A DNA stretch of 64,000 bases. Origin: Varroa destructor. Its lineage: Eukaryota; Arthropoda; Arachnida; Mesostigmata; Varroidae. A program made the translations under genes and the position numbers. Below, piece by piece: positions 25,601-40,600 of this stretch. The stretch is taken from NCBI RefSeq assembly GCF_002443255.2, contig NW_019211458.1, forward strand, positions 14,875,939 through 14,939,938, written 5' to 3'. A model generated the notes under the pieces. It saw only the letters and a program-made list of their open reading frames with translations, did not search any database and was not told the DNA's origin. Every line of letters starts with the position of its first letter. Position 1 is the first letter of the stretch.

Positions 25601-28600
25601 GTCGTCTCTCTTTGCGTTGGCCTCCACTGCCCCACTCGGCCGGCCGGCCGACCGGCCGGTAACTCGTTGTCCCGAGTTCTGGCTTCTGCGCTGCTACCTG
25701 CATCTCACTACGACGACAGCAGCCGCGCCTACGTGGTATCGACAAGTTGCGGGTGTGTCAAACTAACAGCTGAATCCGCTATTATCATAGTCTCAACCTA
25801 CAGCATGCGGAAAACAGGGGTAGATTATACAGGTCCCCTATTATTGATGTACATACCGAGCTGCCACCATGTCCTATAATTCTATGTGTCGTACATTCGC
25901 CTCTTTACAGCACTAGGTGAGTTCTGTGTGACCAGTTTGTTCTGAAGGTTGGACCCCCATTCTCGAGACACAGGGCAAGCACATTTGTCGTATTTAGCGC
26001 ATAACGTGGCAGGAAACAAGGCTGTCTGAGAGTTCTAACTCGCCTCGAACAAATGTAAAATCGGTGTTGTCCACAGCGGCCTTAGCATTGGTGCACTATT
26101 AACACTTGCTGCCTTCCTTTTCTGTGGCTGCTAGTGGTCTACGGCGGCGCTAGTGGGATGTGGGGAAGCAGCCCTCTCTAGCGAAGGTTGAGAAAGGTGT
26201 GGACAGGAAAATGGGTTTGAGTTCGGTGACATTTATGTGTTGCGAACCGCAGGAGAGAAAAATGTTCGCCGGGTAGAGAAAAGTGAGCTGCACGATGCCG
26301 GCTGTGCCATCTACGGGTGAACGAGCGTGTGCCAGGAGGCTGACGTTCGAATGGTGGCTATATGCTACAAGTCTGACGAGGTGTGCTACACATCGCCTGT
26401 AAAATAGGACATGGCTCCATTGTGTGGTTGCTCAGATCGTGTTCTTACTGCAGACGACGGCGACGACGACGACGACGACGATGATGGTGGTAATGATGAT
26501 GACAACGATGGAAGGACGCGAAACTGCGGATAGCAGCCGACGGAACACCTGAGCGAGCCATAACAATGTCATATGGGTCATAAGAAAAGGAGCATAGCAC
26601 ATGTGATGGCGCGCCAATCGTCTGAATAGAGGGAAAAGGCGCTAAATACTCTCTAACGAGTGATCAGGACAAAAAAGTCATGACGAAACATGATAGAGGA
26701 GGCCGAACGAAGTTGCAGGCTTCACACTATCAGTCATAACCATTGAAATGTTGGCTATACAGGCAAATAATACTAATATAAAAGTACATCTCCGTACATC
26801 ATGGAAATCCGGGTACAATTTTGAATTTTTGTCTGTAACTAAACGTTAGGTTAAGCAATAGTTTATTCTAAAAACATGTGATTATTATGCCAAAAGATCA
26901 CTAATGTCCAAATGGAGGGGTGTTTTACTTTTATGTGTTAGTTCGTTTTGGGAAAAGGCCTCGATTTCCAAGAAGATTTTCCAGAAAAATCTGCTCCCAC
27001 CGACATTTTGCATCTGTATACGTGGGCCTGGATTTAAGTTGTCAGCAATATTGAGTCTGTGAGGCACTTCCTTTCGTAAATCATCTTCAACTTTTAGGAG
27101 AAGCACGAAAAAAGAGCAGATCAACTATTTTCTAGGTTATTATTAATTGGTTATTACAATATTCAGGTAACAGAAAAGTCATCACAAATAGTTTGGGCTG
27201 TGACGACTTATTTTTACACCAAGCGTTGCCAAAGGCAATGACATCTCGAACTGATTACACATTTTGTGTATTACATTGCATCGAATAACACGGTTTATTG
27301 CCGATCATTGCAGTGACTGTTGATTGAAATCATCAATCTCTGATCTGTTGCAGGTCCAACAGAGATTCACAATCTTTCAAACGATCAAGGCGACATAGGT
27401 CCTATTAGTGTCACAATCAAGAAATCTATTTAACTGTATCAAACGTGTTACTCCGACATTTATCTACCGCGTGCATTGTCGCATAGAAATCCGCCAATAT
27501 ACGTTACTCGCTCACCAACTCGGATCTATGCGCGGAACCTCGTTCCATCCATCCATCCATCCATCCATCGGGTAAAATTCTCAATGATCTGACATCCTTG
27601 AGTGATTGCTTCTACTGCAGTGATCGTTGCCCAATAGATCAAAAGATCTCTATTTTTATAATGCAGGTAGTGGTCAAGTATCGGTTGTGGCCAGATGGCC
27701 TATCGCAACGTAAACCTCCTTTTCGTGGATATCTCTGGCAAAAGCTGCTGTCGTCAGCAGTAGTTGGTCTATAACATGTACGTACTATCCACGATGACAC
27801 AATGTTAATACTTAGTTTTTACATTCTACTACGATTTCACTATGCAAGCGAGAGCAAAAGATTATACGCTGTAGAAAATAGTAATGATATGACTAATTTG
27901 TACTAGAGAGGTGACAGGTAGAAGCCACAAAAAAGAGCGTCCTATCTTCCGAAGCCAAGTAAAGGCTTTCGTTGAAACAGATTGAAACTCTGCCTTTATA
28001 GAGCTTTTAGTCTCTTTCATTACATGATGAATCATCTAACGATATTAGGATTAAAATAGATCAGCTATTATATCCATTGTCTGCTGTTTGGAATAGCGGG
28101 AATAGCGATACATATATGGTTTTTTTAAGTATTTTTGCTCGATTATGGCACCATGGATTAATGGCCGATGCAATGGAACGGGGGAGCCTGTGTATACAGG
28201 TTTCAGCTGAGCCAATTCTATCCATAGAACCGTCAAGTTTCGAAGATAAAAGGTAATTCGGTGTACCGTACACTTCTATGAAAGCTAACGTAACCAGTGC
28301 ATATATGTATGCGGCACAGTAGCGTGTGGTAACTATGGGGCGTTATAACAACGGTTCAAGTAGGGAAATAACTACCTAGATATTTGTCTGTTTTTCTGAG
28401 TAATAAACGGTACATAATGAATGACAGTCACACCTCGCAAAGTGTTTTAAATTTTAATATTTCGTATATATTCTGTTCGTAAGTCGATCAAGGTTAGCGA
28501 TTGTGAAGAGACCGAAGAAGTGACGCTTACTTCAAAGTCCGCGAAAATTTCCCAAATTGATTCCGACGCAGATATTCTATATATGATTTTTTAGTATTTC

Positions 28601-31600
28601 ATCGTCTCTAGTATAAGCGAGAAAAGCCTTCGCTCAGGTAGAGAACAACCAGTTTGAAGGAATAATCCCCAGGCATGAATCGACGCAGCTTGAAAGAGCC
28701 GTCTCAAAGGTTTTTCATCGCGTTTTCGTTTTTCCTATAAGGTAGTTACTGCCTATCGACCCGTTGAGCGCGTTTTAGGGTTCTTCAATTGAAATTTCTT
28801 TGAGTATAAGGGACTGGCAAAGGCGAACGCGGAGTATTAACTTTCAGACGTTATAGAAACAACAGTTCAAACGAAGTTAACTTAAATCATCAACGACTAT
28901 AACAGAAATTTCATCTCTCTACACGGTGGGTAACGGATTAGATATAGCCTCGGTAATAACAATTGCTTTCTTCATAATAGCTAGGGGACCCGGCTTTTAT
29001 TAACACGAGTAGCAGATTGAAGTCAAAGTTCATTTAATTTTTGAATTCGGCTTCATTATAATTACACTTGGTGCCCATTTGTCAAACAGCGACCGTCAAG
29101 GCAATACACAATATGGGCTGTCCGTCTGAGCAAATATTGACTACTCGTAGTACGTTTTTTTCTGGCCATGATACTTTTTTCACACTTTACAGCTTCTTAA
29201 AGATAAGGCTGACAGACGCCTTATCTCTGAACGCGGTATCGTTCAAAACGAATAGGTTTAAAAAACATAACTGGAAGGACGCTGTTCACTGGGCCTTAGA
29301 TATTTTCTAGAGACGCCTTTTCAACTATAGAGAAACACATTTATACAGCAAACTCACAAGGACATACGCACACACACGTACGCAGGGTACATAATTTAAT
29401 GTAACGCGATGATTATGTTCCCATCTACATATCGATTCATCAATTCATTAATTGATGCTCCGCATAGGGATCGTTAATTTTGAAAAGTCATTCACTCATA
29501 GCAGCCGTTCGTCGTTCAAGCCTCTCCCTGAGAGCTCTTAAACTTTGTCGCTGCGATCTAATTTCATCATCGTTGTAGCGTTTCTCTCGTTATCCCCTTC
29601 ATCACCCTCCTTCTCCTCTTCCCCCTCCTGCTCCGCTGTTACCGAACCCCCCGAACAAATCAACGAGTTCAAGCGAGTAGTGGCCACGGTCGCATCGTCG
29701 TCTCGGGCATATCAGCCACTAGTGGCTGGTCGTCTAGGGGTTGTCATTGCTTGCTTTCCCTGGAACTGTGAAATACCGAGCTGCCTCGCGGGTGCAATTG
29801 CTCGCTCTATTCGAGCGACTTCTTGATCTACAGCGCAGAGCAGGCACGATCATGATCCTCATGGTGACGATGATGATGTCGGCGGTGTTTCGTCGCTGAT
29901 GTCCTGTGCCGCGCTCACCGATCGCTGCTCTGCCTATCATTGTAGAGTGCGACAGAGCAGCCGGGGCAGAGGGCTATTTTAATGAGCCCATAAAGGCGCG
30001 GCCCTGGATCGCAGTAAGTGACAGCTTGTGTTTACTTTATGAATAAGAGTGAACGATCGAGGTGCAGCGGTAACACGAACAACGAAGGAGGCTATCCGCT
30101 ATGGCCGCTTCCGCTCTTAAACCCAGGCGCTGTTACATAAAGTGCCTGCCTTTGCTTTAAAGCTATCAACAATTCAGCTCGACGATTACGAGTATGACTA
30201 CGAGATAGCAACTATTGAAATTTGACTTTGCGCGGGCTTGTGCAAAAGGCAAGACAAGGAAAGGAGTCGAGCAATCATTGTTATCATTGCCCAAGCTGCG
30301 AACGTGCGTGACTGCATGCTTGAGTATTTATTTGTGTGGTCCTTATTACGTTCACGGCGTATGTTACAACATACTTCTACATTGCAAACAGGACAAAGCG
30401 TGTCCTGAATGACGAAACGATCTGCGGTCTATATGCTGGTCGTGTTTCTCTATGAACTGAATAGTTATTTATGATATTAATCGTATCATGCCCAATCTAA
30501 TAGTTTATATTGACTTGAAACACGCATTTTCAAGTGCGAAAGCCATTAGATTAACTGGGTGCTATCTGTTAAGCAGGTTATAACGAGCACTTTTAGTGAC
30601 TGGTTGATTTCCTACACGTGTTGTTCGATACGGAAATATAATACGCATGATGCACGACGGCGACGTGTTTACGACGTACGCTGTCGTGCATACACAAAGG
30701 CGATTTAGTTCTGCTCTATCCATCCACTCGTTCATTCGTTGCTTCAAGTGGTGTAGTGCACAGAAACGAACGATATAAAGCCATTGTAGTGAAGAATGAC
30801 TCAATGCGCGGTGATAGCGAAATGTGGCGGTTAACAGTGACCTTTGGAAACAACAATTTTTTGCTGAGTCGTCGCGACCATTCTGTCACTCGCTCATAAG
30901 CACGCTCTCGTATGAACATATGGCACTCCATGCGTCCCATCCAGTGGGCCTTAATAGTAGGCGCATGTAGGCAACAATCCACCCCCAACCAACGTAGCCG
31001 CTCAAAGCCCTGTTGCCCTGTCTCTTGTGTATGCGAGGCAAACTGCTGCGCGATCTGGTCCGGTCTAGCGCCGTTCCGCTGTGAATGCAAGTGGAGGGAA
31101 CGTGGCTGTCTGCTCGATGAATAGTTACACTTTACTAGTATTATTATTAGTGAGCAGAGCAACAGAAGCTGGACGGCTGCTCGCCTGCGTCAGCCACTTT
31201 GATGGTTTTGGAGGGAAACAAGAACGAAGCGAGCAACGAAAAGCGCTCTGTCGCAGAAGAAGTACAGACAAGCTGAATCTAGCCCGTTGTAGCGCATCAC
31301 CATAATATTGTCGAGACGCCATCGACAAAGACCGGTGCGACTACAATTGCCACAATCGCCGTCGCTGCCAGCCCGTTTCATCCCCTTCAAACAAAACCCC
31401 CAGCCTTCTCATCCCGCTCTACTCGACAGCCCTGATGCCATCGTCGATGATGATAAGGTTGACAATAAGCCTTGTGTAGAGACGATGATGTTAAGCGGCA
31501 CGATGATACCTGCATACACACATTCATACATACATGATGTACATGCACCTCTCCAAACCTCTTGTTGCTCGTGCTCGTTTAACGGTACGGCCACATAGTG

Positions 31601-34600
31601 GCGCCGATAACAACTACAACAGCATCCATATCGTAATAGAGTGAATGAGGCAGAACGTACAAGGGACTGAACGCTGCTTGTTGTATGGGCACCGCTTATT
31701 TTAGACATATCGCGGCTGATCATATGGTTTATCGCGTTCCGACAAAGAATGGGGGGGACGTTATGAGCTAGTTGTCGACAAGCAGTTATGGCGCATCTTT
31801 ATTGTTTTTACTCTGCTATTGGTTGTCGCCGTCCCTTCTGTTGTTGCTGGAGCGCGAATCATTTACGACTGACGCAAAGACAGCCCTAGGTAACCATCTA
31901 TAAAATTTCGACCAGTCTCACCTCGCCCTATAATTGTAAGCGAATCACGATCCGAGGAAAATCTCAATAGCACACATTCTCAGAGTTTTAAAAACTGAAC
32001 CACTATATAATCTACTATTCTTAGACGTCGTCTGCTGCGACTTAAACGTCGTCGATATGGCTTGAGTCAGGCGTCATCAGCAGATAGTTATCGGATCGTA
32101 ATAAAGTATTAACCGGTGATCCGAAATTCGCCATTAACCAATGTGCAATTATGTGGGCAGATGCTTTCTTCAGGATTTGTTATTGTTGCATTGTATAAAA
32201 TGGCGAACGATTTTAGCGCTCCTTTACGTAAAAACATTGAGTTAGGCAGTAGCACTAACGACGCTTACTGGGACTTAGTAAATAATAGTATTTTAATTTT
32301 CTAGTAATTTCAATTGTCAAGGCTTTTTTTAATGGAAATTTCAGAATCAATTCTAAGGATTACTTTCGTTATTATTAAAGCTATTTTAAATCTTTAACTT
32401 TATTACTGATTGACACCCCCGTATCGACTTAGCAGTTAAATCGTGTCTTCCAAGACAGCTGGGAAACCGTGTGAACTGATGGTAAGCCAATGTAAAAGTA
32501 ATATACGGTAATAGTAACGCCCTTGTTTGATCGTTTGTTTTTTTATCACCGTATAACACATCTGTACAAAACGATACAGAGTCGTCAATCATTATTAGCC
32601 GTTGCTACACATCCATCTGCTATACCTTTTGCTTATTACTATTCTGAGAATACTTATTGTTCCTTGGCTCCGATATACAGACATATCGTACATACGTTCA
32701 TATACGTTTATATATGTAATTTTTTTTTTTTAATGTTACTTGCAGCATGTCATCCGTCCCACAATCGTAATTGCTCTTCCCGAGTTTTAGTCGCTATAGA
32801 GAGGCGGTGTCTGTCGCCGAAGAAGAACTTCGGGTCGTCCTACATTTGGTCACCGAGATGTAGTGGCATGTGGGGTGGTTTTGGCAACTCAAATGGCGAT
32901 GTAGCGGTGTTTTAGCTATTGCCACCTGATGGTAGGTGGGCGGACCCACAAGCTGCGGCCAGCGGGACAGATCGCCGTTTCAGGGTCTCCCTAATATTAC
33001 TTGTTATCCTCCTTGCTGTGGCCCGTTGTTGTTGGGGCAGCAAACAAGATGGCGGAGTCAAAGAGTCGCGAGGCGAATGTAAAGGACAAAAATGAGCGCG
33101 TACTCACCATCCATGTCGTGCTTTGGTTTGTCCGATACGGTCGGAATCGGTCCTCAGACAATAATTGCTATAATAATAACAAGTGTGTGTATGTCTGTGT
33201 GTACTATAATGGTGTTCTGCTCTTGGTCGCACCGGTCGCCCTGCTTAGCCCTACCCGCTGGCCGTGTTGCTGATGGTCTAGTTCTCGCGAAGCCTGGCCT
33301 TTTTCCTTCTTTCCATACTCGATGTTTCCCGTATGACGGTAGTAATAACAAACCGTAGGTCATCGCCCATGTGCTCCGCAGCTCGATTGGTTTTGTGCCT
33401 CTCGACTTGCTTAGTTCGCCGACGATATCCGGATGGATATGATAGTATCTTTTATGAACGCCAGCCCAACCTGTCCCCGATTTCTTTGATGGTGGGCTCT
33501 ACCGAATGGCTGCTGGGCACCATGTGGCTTTATGCGGTTTTCCTGGACGACATGGTTCATGCCGTGCCTTCACTCTTCTTCGGCACTCCGACTGAAGATA
33601 GATGTGATGTCGAAGAGGACTGGTTCCGCGTTTGAGCCCACCGTCGTAATCGTCGGTACTGTGCAATGCAGTAGCAGTGATCTCCGCCTCCCTGTGAGTA
33701 CTCTTCCTCCCTGTTCTGCTCCCTTTGAGGTGAAAGCGTGAGGTGGCAGCTGGATGTGACAATGACGAACGCGCTCACTTACCTCAATCCTGACCAAGTC
33801 AACTGGAGGACGATGGTATGGTGGCAGGATCTGCTTGTGTTAGAAGCTAGCACTTGCGGCTTGCGTCGTGTGCTGTTGGTCGCAAAAGTGGGCGCTGGCG
33901 CAGCGACGGTGGCGGCGGCCGCCGCGCCCACGTTGCAAGTGGAACCGTCGGTGACCAAGAGATAGTTGTGGCGAAGCATAGCCAGCCAGGTAATCTGTTG
34001 CCGCTAAAAAAGAAGCCAGAAACAGCCGATGGTGGCCGCTGCAAAAACCAGATTTCTGAGTGGGATACAGAGACTGCAGTTTCCACTACGGCCTCTACAC
34101 TCAGACGACAAAACTTTGTCTCACCATTCAGACAGCAGTGGTCACCGGTCACGTTGCGTCCCCGGTCGTCGATCTTCTATCTCATATGTATGGAGATGTT
34201 GCCACGAAACGATCACATATCGTATAAGGACACAGACGCGCACACACGCGCGTGTCGAGCAAGACGTTCGTACATTAAGACGTCCGCTTAGGGCTAGTTG
34301 GCAGCCGGAGGCAATCTGATGGGACTCATCTGACAAAAAATGAAATCCATGCCCTTGTGACTATGGAAATTATGCGAAAGAAGTAATCTCGCTCTCCCGG
34401 GCTGCGGAGTTTTTTTTGTATGTGTTTTTATTAAATCTAGCTCGATCTGCGGCGCCAACATATTAAACGGCAAAGGGAAGAAAGGACTACAAGCACTAAT
34501 CTCAAGGGAGTCATTGGATCAGAAGGAAAATACTGAAAAGCCCATATGGAAGCGGGAACTAGTGGAGACACGTCTGTTATTTGTATTCGCGGGAATTTCC

Positions 34601-37600
34601 TCTAGCCAGAATATTTGACATGAATTATCATCTATAGAGGGAAATTTAGCACTGGCCATTCCTCATACGTACCGGGCAAATTATTTGCGCTCGACCTCCG
34701 TTTGTTAAAGGCCTTCGTTCATATCTAATTTAGATGGACTTTTATCTTCACTCGTTACAAGATCATCTTCACAATCCCTCTAATACTAGACACTTCTACA
34801 GGTTGATAATACAATATTGTTCTATGTTTCCTATTGAAACTATGGATAGGCACTGCAGCTCCTTCTGCTGCCCACACTTACATTATTATTTGTATCAGTA
34901 GATTGATATAGTTATGAATCAAACTACAGATATTATTATATAAGCTAAATCTCTCTGATATGCGCGCCATGGCAGCTCTGACCTTTAAGGATGAAATCAA
35001 TTTTCTGTCCTATACTTTTCATAGTGAGAGTCACTGCTTCGTTGATGTCGCCACATCATATATAGCCATGGTTGCATAGAAAAGGCCCCATAGCGCCGAG
35101 AGTCCTCTCGAAACGGGAAGAAGACGTTCAGTCGAGCCCTACTTCGCAGCACGCATTCAAGGAGGATTCAAATTTGAATAATGGCGGCCTCTTCGTCGTC
35201 ACTGGCAGGCATCGTTGGCAGTTCTGATCGTGGCAGCGGACGTGAAGGCATCCCATCTGCGCACCCCTTCAGTGCCGGCTAACTGTTTTTCTCGCTCTCA
35301 AATGCGTTAAGGGTGCAGCTCCGTTCTTTGCCTGTAGTGTCGCTCGGCTTCAGTCACCGATACAGAGACGACGACTACTATCGCTATGCGTCCTATCCTT
35401 TAGCAGAGACTCACCATAGCTCCACCATAATCGGAGCACCAAAGCCAAAGCGCCGCCAGCACGGTCGGAGGACACATCTGCTGAATTCATAATATCACGC
35501 CTCGACGAGCCTCGAGCTCCTTCGATTCGCTGCCGGAGTTCGAGCGACTAGGCCAAATGGCTAGTGGCCTGGCTTCTCGGGCAGAGTATCATAACGAGAC
35601 AGACGTGACGGTTCTGTTTGCTGCTTTCGGCTTGCTTTTTCTTGAGGCATCCCTTCTTTTATCCCTCCCCCGTTCTGGCGTGCGCTCTCGTTATCTCTAG
35701 CTGCCTCTGTACGGAAAAGCGGCATCCGGGTAGGCCGAAAGCCTCGGAAATAGTTGGCTAAAATTTCATCTCACAGAACTTGCCACATCTCTTCCATCGT
35801 CTTCGCTGGTCGGCCTTTTTCCTTTGACACCAAGACTGTTTGCTTCACACCAGTCCAGTTTTCTACTCAGTCCGGCTGGTTCAAGAAGCGGCCCAATCCA
35901 CGGCAAAATAAGAAGAGTCAGGAACACAATCACGAAACCATTAGCCTGGATCACAAACGCTTGTCGCGCAAGTCAGCCAAATGACAGACAGGAAAGCGAA
36001 GACGACCACATCACGCCCAACCAATAATGTCTACTTCTAAGGTCGCCCCTTTACCTCAAACTCTGCGATCCACTCGCATCTCATACAAAGATGCGAAATC
36101 GTGGGTTTCTCTACCCACCGGGGACAAATATTGCTGTGAACAGCATCGCAGACTGATGTTAGACTTTGTTCTCGGTCACTCACTATAAGATGTCAGCGGG
36201 TTTAGTGTTATAAGGGAAATACTTCTTGTTATACTTACCTTATTATTATTTTTTCACAAAAATGTTTGTCAAGCTCGGGTATTTTTATTTGTTCATTTTG
36301 CACCAGATTATATATTGCACGATCAGATTATATATTTAGTACTTAGATAATGCACTTCCTTTTTTGCCGTATCGCCAAGATAAATTCAGTTGATAGTATG
36401 ACGCGGCTTTTTGCCTGTAGCAGGTTAGGTATTGTGCTTATCGCAACGCTCCATCGTGCAATTTAGCTTTGTTCTATATCTTATGCAACTTTTGACAAAC
36501 GAAGCAACGGTTCTCCGAAAGCATCCGCCCTACTAATCGAATGATCCTACTAATCAAATAGATAGCTTCTTCGTCACTGCTACCTCGGCACTCTTACCAG
36601 CCACCTTACGGCGGACGGTTCGTTTTTCGCTGGCATTCGCGCCCGCCGTGAAAGCTGTTCGCGTCCCCGTTGCGCAGTCAGTTTGTCTATGTGTATCTGG
36701 GTTTTTGAAAAAGAATACGGGAGAAAGCGGTGTCCACGGCGATTATTCTTGGACCGATTCTTTTGCGGCGGCCGTCTCAGCACCGGTTGGCGCAGAGACG
36801 CCCGCTTTGTACATAGGATATCTGAGCTCACTGGCGTGTTTGAGTGTATGTTTTCCACTCCCATTTTTCCGACAAAACAACGACGGGGTGGCGTTTGCTG
36901 CTTTGGACGGGTACAGCTCTCTGATAGCGTTCAGTCTTCTCGACAGCACAGGATATCTGTCTATGTTGTTAGTCGGGGAAGGGCGGAGTCTTTCGCTCAC
37001 AGTGCCCGCCTACTCCATAAGCGCGCCGGCCGGGGCCTGGACGGGGCCGCCGTCGCTTCGAAGAGTTTGGGAGCGACATGGGGAGCAATGAGCCAAATAA
37101 TAGTTGGGCCCCATGTCTTCCTTTTCCCCTGCCTGGCGCCCTCAAGAGTCCCCCTACCCTTCTCCACCTTCTTCCAACTAGCAACCCCTCTTCTAATATA
37201 TCCTTCAGCTCCCAATCTTCATGGCGTCGTGCTCCGTACGCCGATAGCTGAGTGGTTGACGCAGTGAGTCTTCGGTGGAGTCCCAGGGGTTAGCACGCAC
37301 CAAGGAAAGGCGGATGGAGGACCGGAGCCATCATGGGATATCTGAAAGGAGGGTGGGGGACGCTTGCCGATGGTTTCAAGAAAGAACAGGGCTATGCGAA
37401 GTTGGGGATTTGGGGAGCGAGCAGGCGGCCGCGAGTTGAGGGCAACGGGAGGACGGGAACTATAGAAACAGCAAGCGCGAAGAGTAGCAGAACATTACTG
37501 CTCATATATCCTTTCTGTTACCCTTTTTCTTCGGTTTGCCACCACTTCGAACATTCTTGGTCCGCAAGCTAAACCTGCCAGGATGAAAAAGGAGATTTCT

Positions 37601-40600
37601 TTGAAGCGAATGGAGAAGGAAAGCGAAATTCCTACATTCGGCGGCGTTGCAACTCACTTGCTCATTGCTGGCCCACTCCAATCGACGGGACAGCGAAGGC
37701 AAGCAGTACTGAGTAGTGGTAGGTACTAGTAGTAGAGAGCACGGCAATAACACTGAAGAAGAAAGAGATCCGACGCAAGTGACCCAGCGCTTTCTTGAGT
37801 GCTGGTCTGCTGTAGGGCAGGACAGAGAAGCAAGCTGCATAGTAACCAGCTGGCTGCTACTCCGCGTCGAACACGTACAATATATAGGACGAACAGACGA
37901 GCAGCCCAGCAATCAAACAGCGCGAGGAGGCGAAAAAGTACAATGAATGAGCGAGAGTCGGCGAATCGTGCCCCACGAGGAGTAAGAAAGCGGCTAGATG
38001 ACGTCGAGTAGTACTTCGCCGCCGTCGCTTCTACCCCCCGTCGAGCCGCCACGAGCGCGCCGCGTACGCGAATAGTGTGAGGGACGACTGCAGCGTGGAT
38101 AGGTAAGAGGCGAGCTTCGTTCCGTTCGAATGTATGGGAGCTTTGCAATGAATGTGACTGAGAACGATTTGACCGGCAAACAACATGGAGCTTCCCGGCA
38201 ACGGTAGCGGCGCGGCACTCAAGCAGCGGCGCTACACGGATTCATATCCTCGCTCAATCACCGATCAAAAGCAACCATTGTTGTGTAGCGCCAATTAGTG
38301 AGGTCAGTAGCGACGAAGATGCGAAGTGATATGGTTGTTGCCGAGCGACGACGGCTCGGAAAGGTAGTTGGCCATTACCATTAATCATTCGTTTCACGAT
38401 GCGCTGTCGTGCAATGGTCTATGAAAAAAAAAACGTGATTAGTAGAACCTATCCGTATTCTTACATTTTAGAGAACAGATACATTTTTTCCACTCAGCAT
38501 ATGGCCATATCGGAGCACCGAGTGGGAGATCTACTATGTTAAATATCTTGCCCCGAGGGGTTTTCAGATACTACCTGGGCATGTAATGAACCGCTGCTTT
38601 AAGCCCATCATCATGCGTGTATACATAGCCCGGTCGGCGAAAAAGATAGCTGAAACTGTCCAGTGCTTGCTATTCATTTGTAAGGGTCTGACATCAACAG
38701 ATGATTGTCATAAATCTGTTTATCATGACGGTGAGTGCAGCGATCGCTATCCTCGAAGTAGGAATGCGGCCATAGATAAGGTGATATTGTCGATATTGTT
38801 TATACAAAAACTTTTCACAAACATTGAACATTTCGACAGAACTTGAAGAAAGATTCCCGTCGGCCTGAATGTAAGCCAGGTTGAAAGGAAATGCCACTAA
38901 TCACTTACCGGAAGATTCAAAGCAACATAATTACTGGTGAAAATTACTGGTCTAATACGGTAGTTAACGGAGAGTGGGTCTAAATCGGACAGGGGCTATA
39001 TATGTTGCGGCCTTTGTTCTAGCTAGGAAGCGTTTATCTCAACTTTGCCAGTATGCTCTTGAACTTCATTGTTTTGCACACGGCTCGAAAATTGGGTGGA
39101 TTTTGTTGTAACTAAGTTGAAGTTGCGTAATGCAAATAAGTATTATTTCGCATTTTGTCGAAATTTCATTCATCAGTAAAGGAGTAAGATAAGTCCCTCC
39201 ATTACAGTGATATTTTTCAAGGAAAATCGGGTTTTATTAGAAGTCATTATATTGACTTATACTACATGACTACCTTGGAAGCTATATGCACCGAGGAAGC
39301 ATAGGCACGCTAAGTTTACAGAAAAATCTAAGGAATAAATCGTGCAACTTATATATATATATATATATATACGCATCACTACTAAATTGAGTTGCACCAT
39401 TTACTTCCTTTTTAGATTTTTCCAATATTTTTTCATATAGATTTTTCAAATAGCCATACGAATGAAAAGACCTTTTAAATTAACTTTATATATATACGCA
39501 TCACAAGTTAATTTAAAAGGTCTCCTCATCCGTATGGTTGTTGTCAGTAAAGCGTCCAAACAAAGTTCAGCGATCTCGTTGGCTTAATGCATCATTTGAA
39601 CATACTGGTATAGCAGACATTGCGGGTAATCATGAAGCTGAACTACAATCCACCGTGGACAGTGATAAGAAAAGCACGCTTTGGTCTTATCGGCTTCTTA
39701 TAAGCTTCAGTACGGTCCTATTCGGTCCATTGTTCCTGTTTATTTCTAGAGCCAAATGCAGGACTTGATGTGAATGCGCGGTAAACGAGTTCTAAGCTTT
39801 GAGTTTTTTTTTTTCGAACTATTATAAGGTATCGACTTTTTTAGTCAGAACCAAAACAATCCGTTCTACGAACAAAGTATCTTCCGTTACACTTTCTTGA
39901 ACGGCTGACTTCTTCGTAGTAAATCATTAGGGCGCCATATAGCCCCACGCGTGGCCCGGGTAACACCCCCTAATTGGGCTATACAAGTTAACGACGTAAA
40001 TGTCTTCGACTGATATTTTGTTAGAAATGAATAAATATAGTGAGTCCGTTTGGGCTACGATAGAGAAGTGTTCTTCACGAATATGCCGGCTTGTTTATTT
40101 CTCTTTTGTGACACCAGTTGTCAACGATAGAGGTGAGTAAATTGTGTTGTATTAATGGGTGACCCTGGTAAGTACGTGTAACTTTCAAGTCCACCTCTTT
40201 ATCTGTATAAAGTTATCTTTTCCTATACTGTATTTAGTTCGTGTTAATTTGCCTGATCTTCTACAATTACGTAAACGAAATCAATGTAAATTGTCAATTT
40301 GAAAAATGCCTTTGCCTAATTACCACCGAAAACGTCCATTTTCACAGTATCCCCAATTCGAGCACGAGCATCGAGGTGTTTTTTGTCCTACATTAGGACT
40401 TGCTCAGAAAAAGAACAAATCTACTAATTGCTTTATTCAGCTCAGCTGTAGATCTTCATTTAGTGCCTGTAGGAGCCTTTGATAGGGAGGTATACAGGGA
40501 ATATGCTTAACCGCTAGTAAATCTCATGAAAATGACCACCTGTTTTCGAGCCATATCGTTGTTCAGAGATTAGAGCCTAGAATTTACTGTGTTAAAATGC

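Noticed and set aside
25906..25925. Strong acceptor followed within 6 nt by a GTGAGT donor
   Set aside because: A 6-nt exon containing TAG in phase 0 is not credible; the signals overlap by chance.
36683..37267. 194-codon plus-strand open frame, the longest in the Nkx6 introns
   Set aside because: It opens with TTG, overlaps a 147-codon frame on the same strand and others on the minus strand, lies in a GC-rich block and shows no domain; composition explains it.
37245..37310. tRNA-like A-box (TAGCTGAGTGGTT) suggesting a tRNA-Ser or tRNA-derived SINE
   Set aside because: No B-box follows and the stems do not pair as a cloverleaf.
40106..40140. A 15-nt microexon between a good acceptor and a GTGAGTAA donor on the plus strand
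   Set aside because: Too short to judge, and no neighbouring exons on the strand to join it to.
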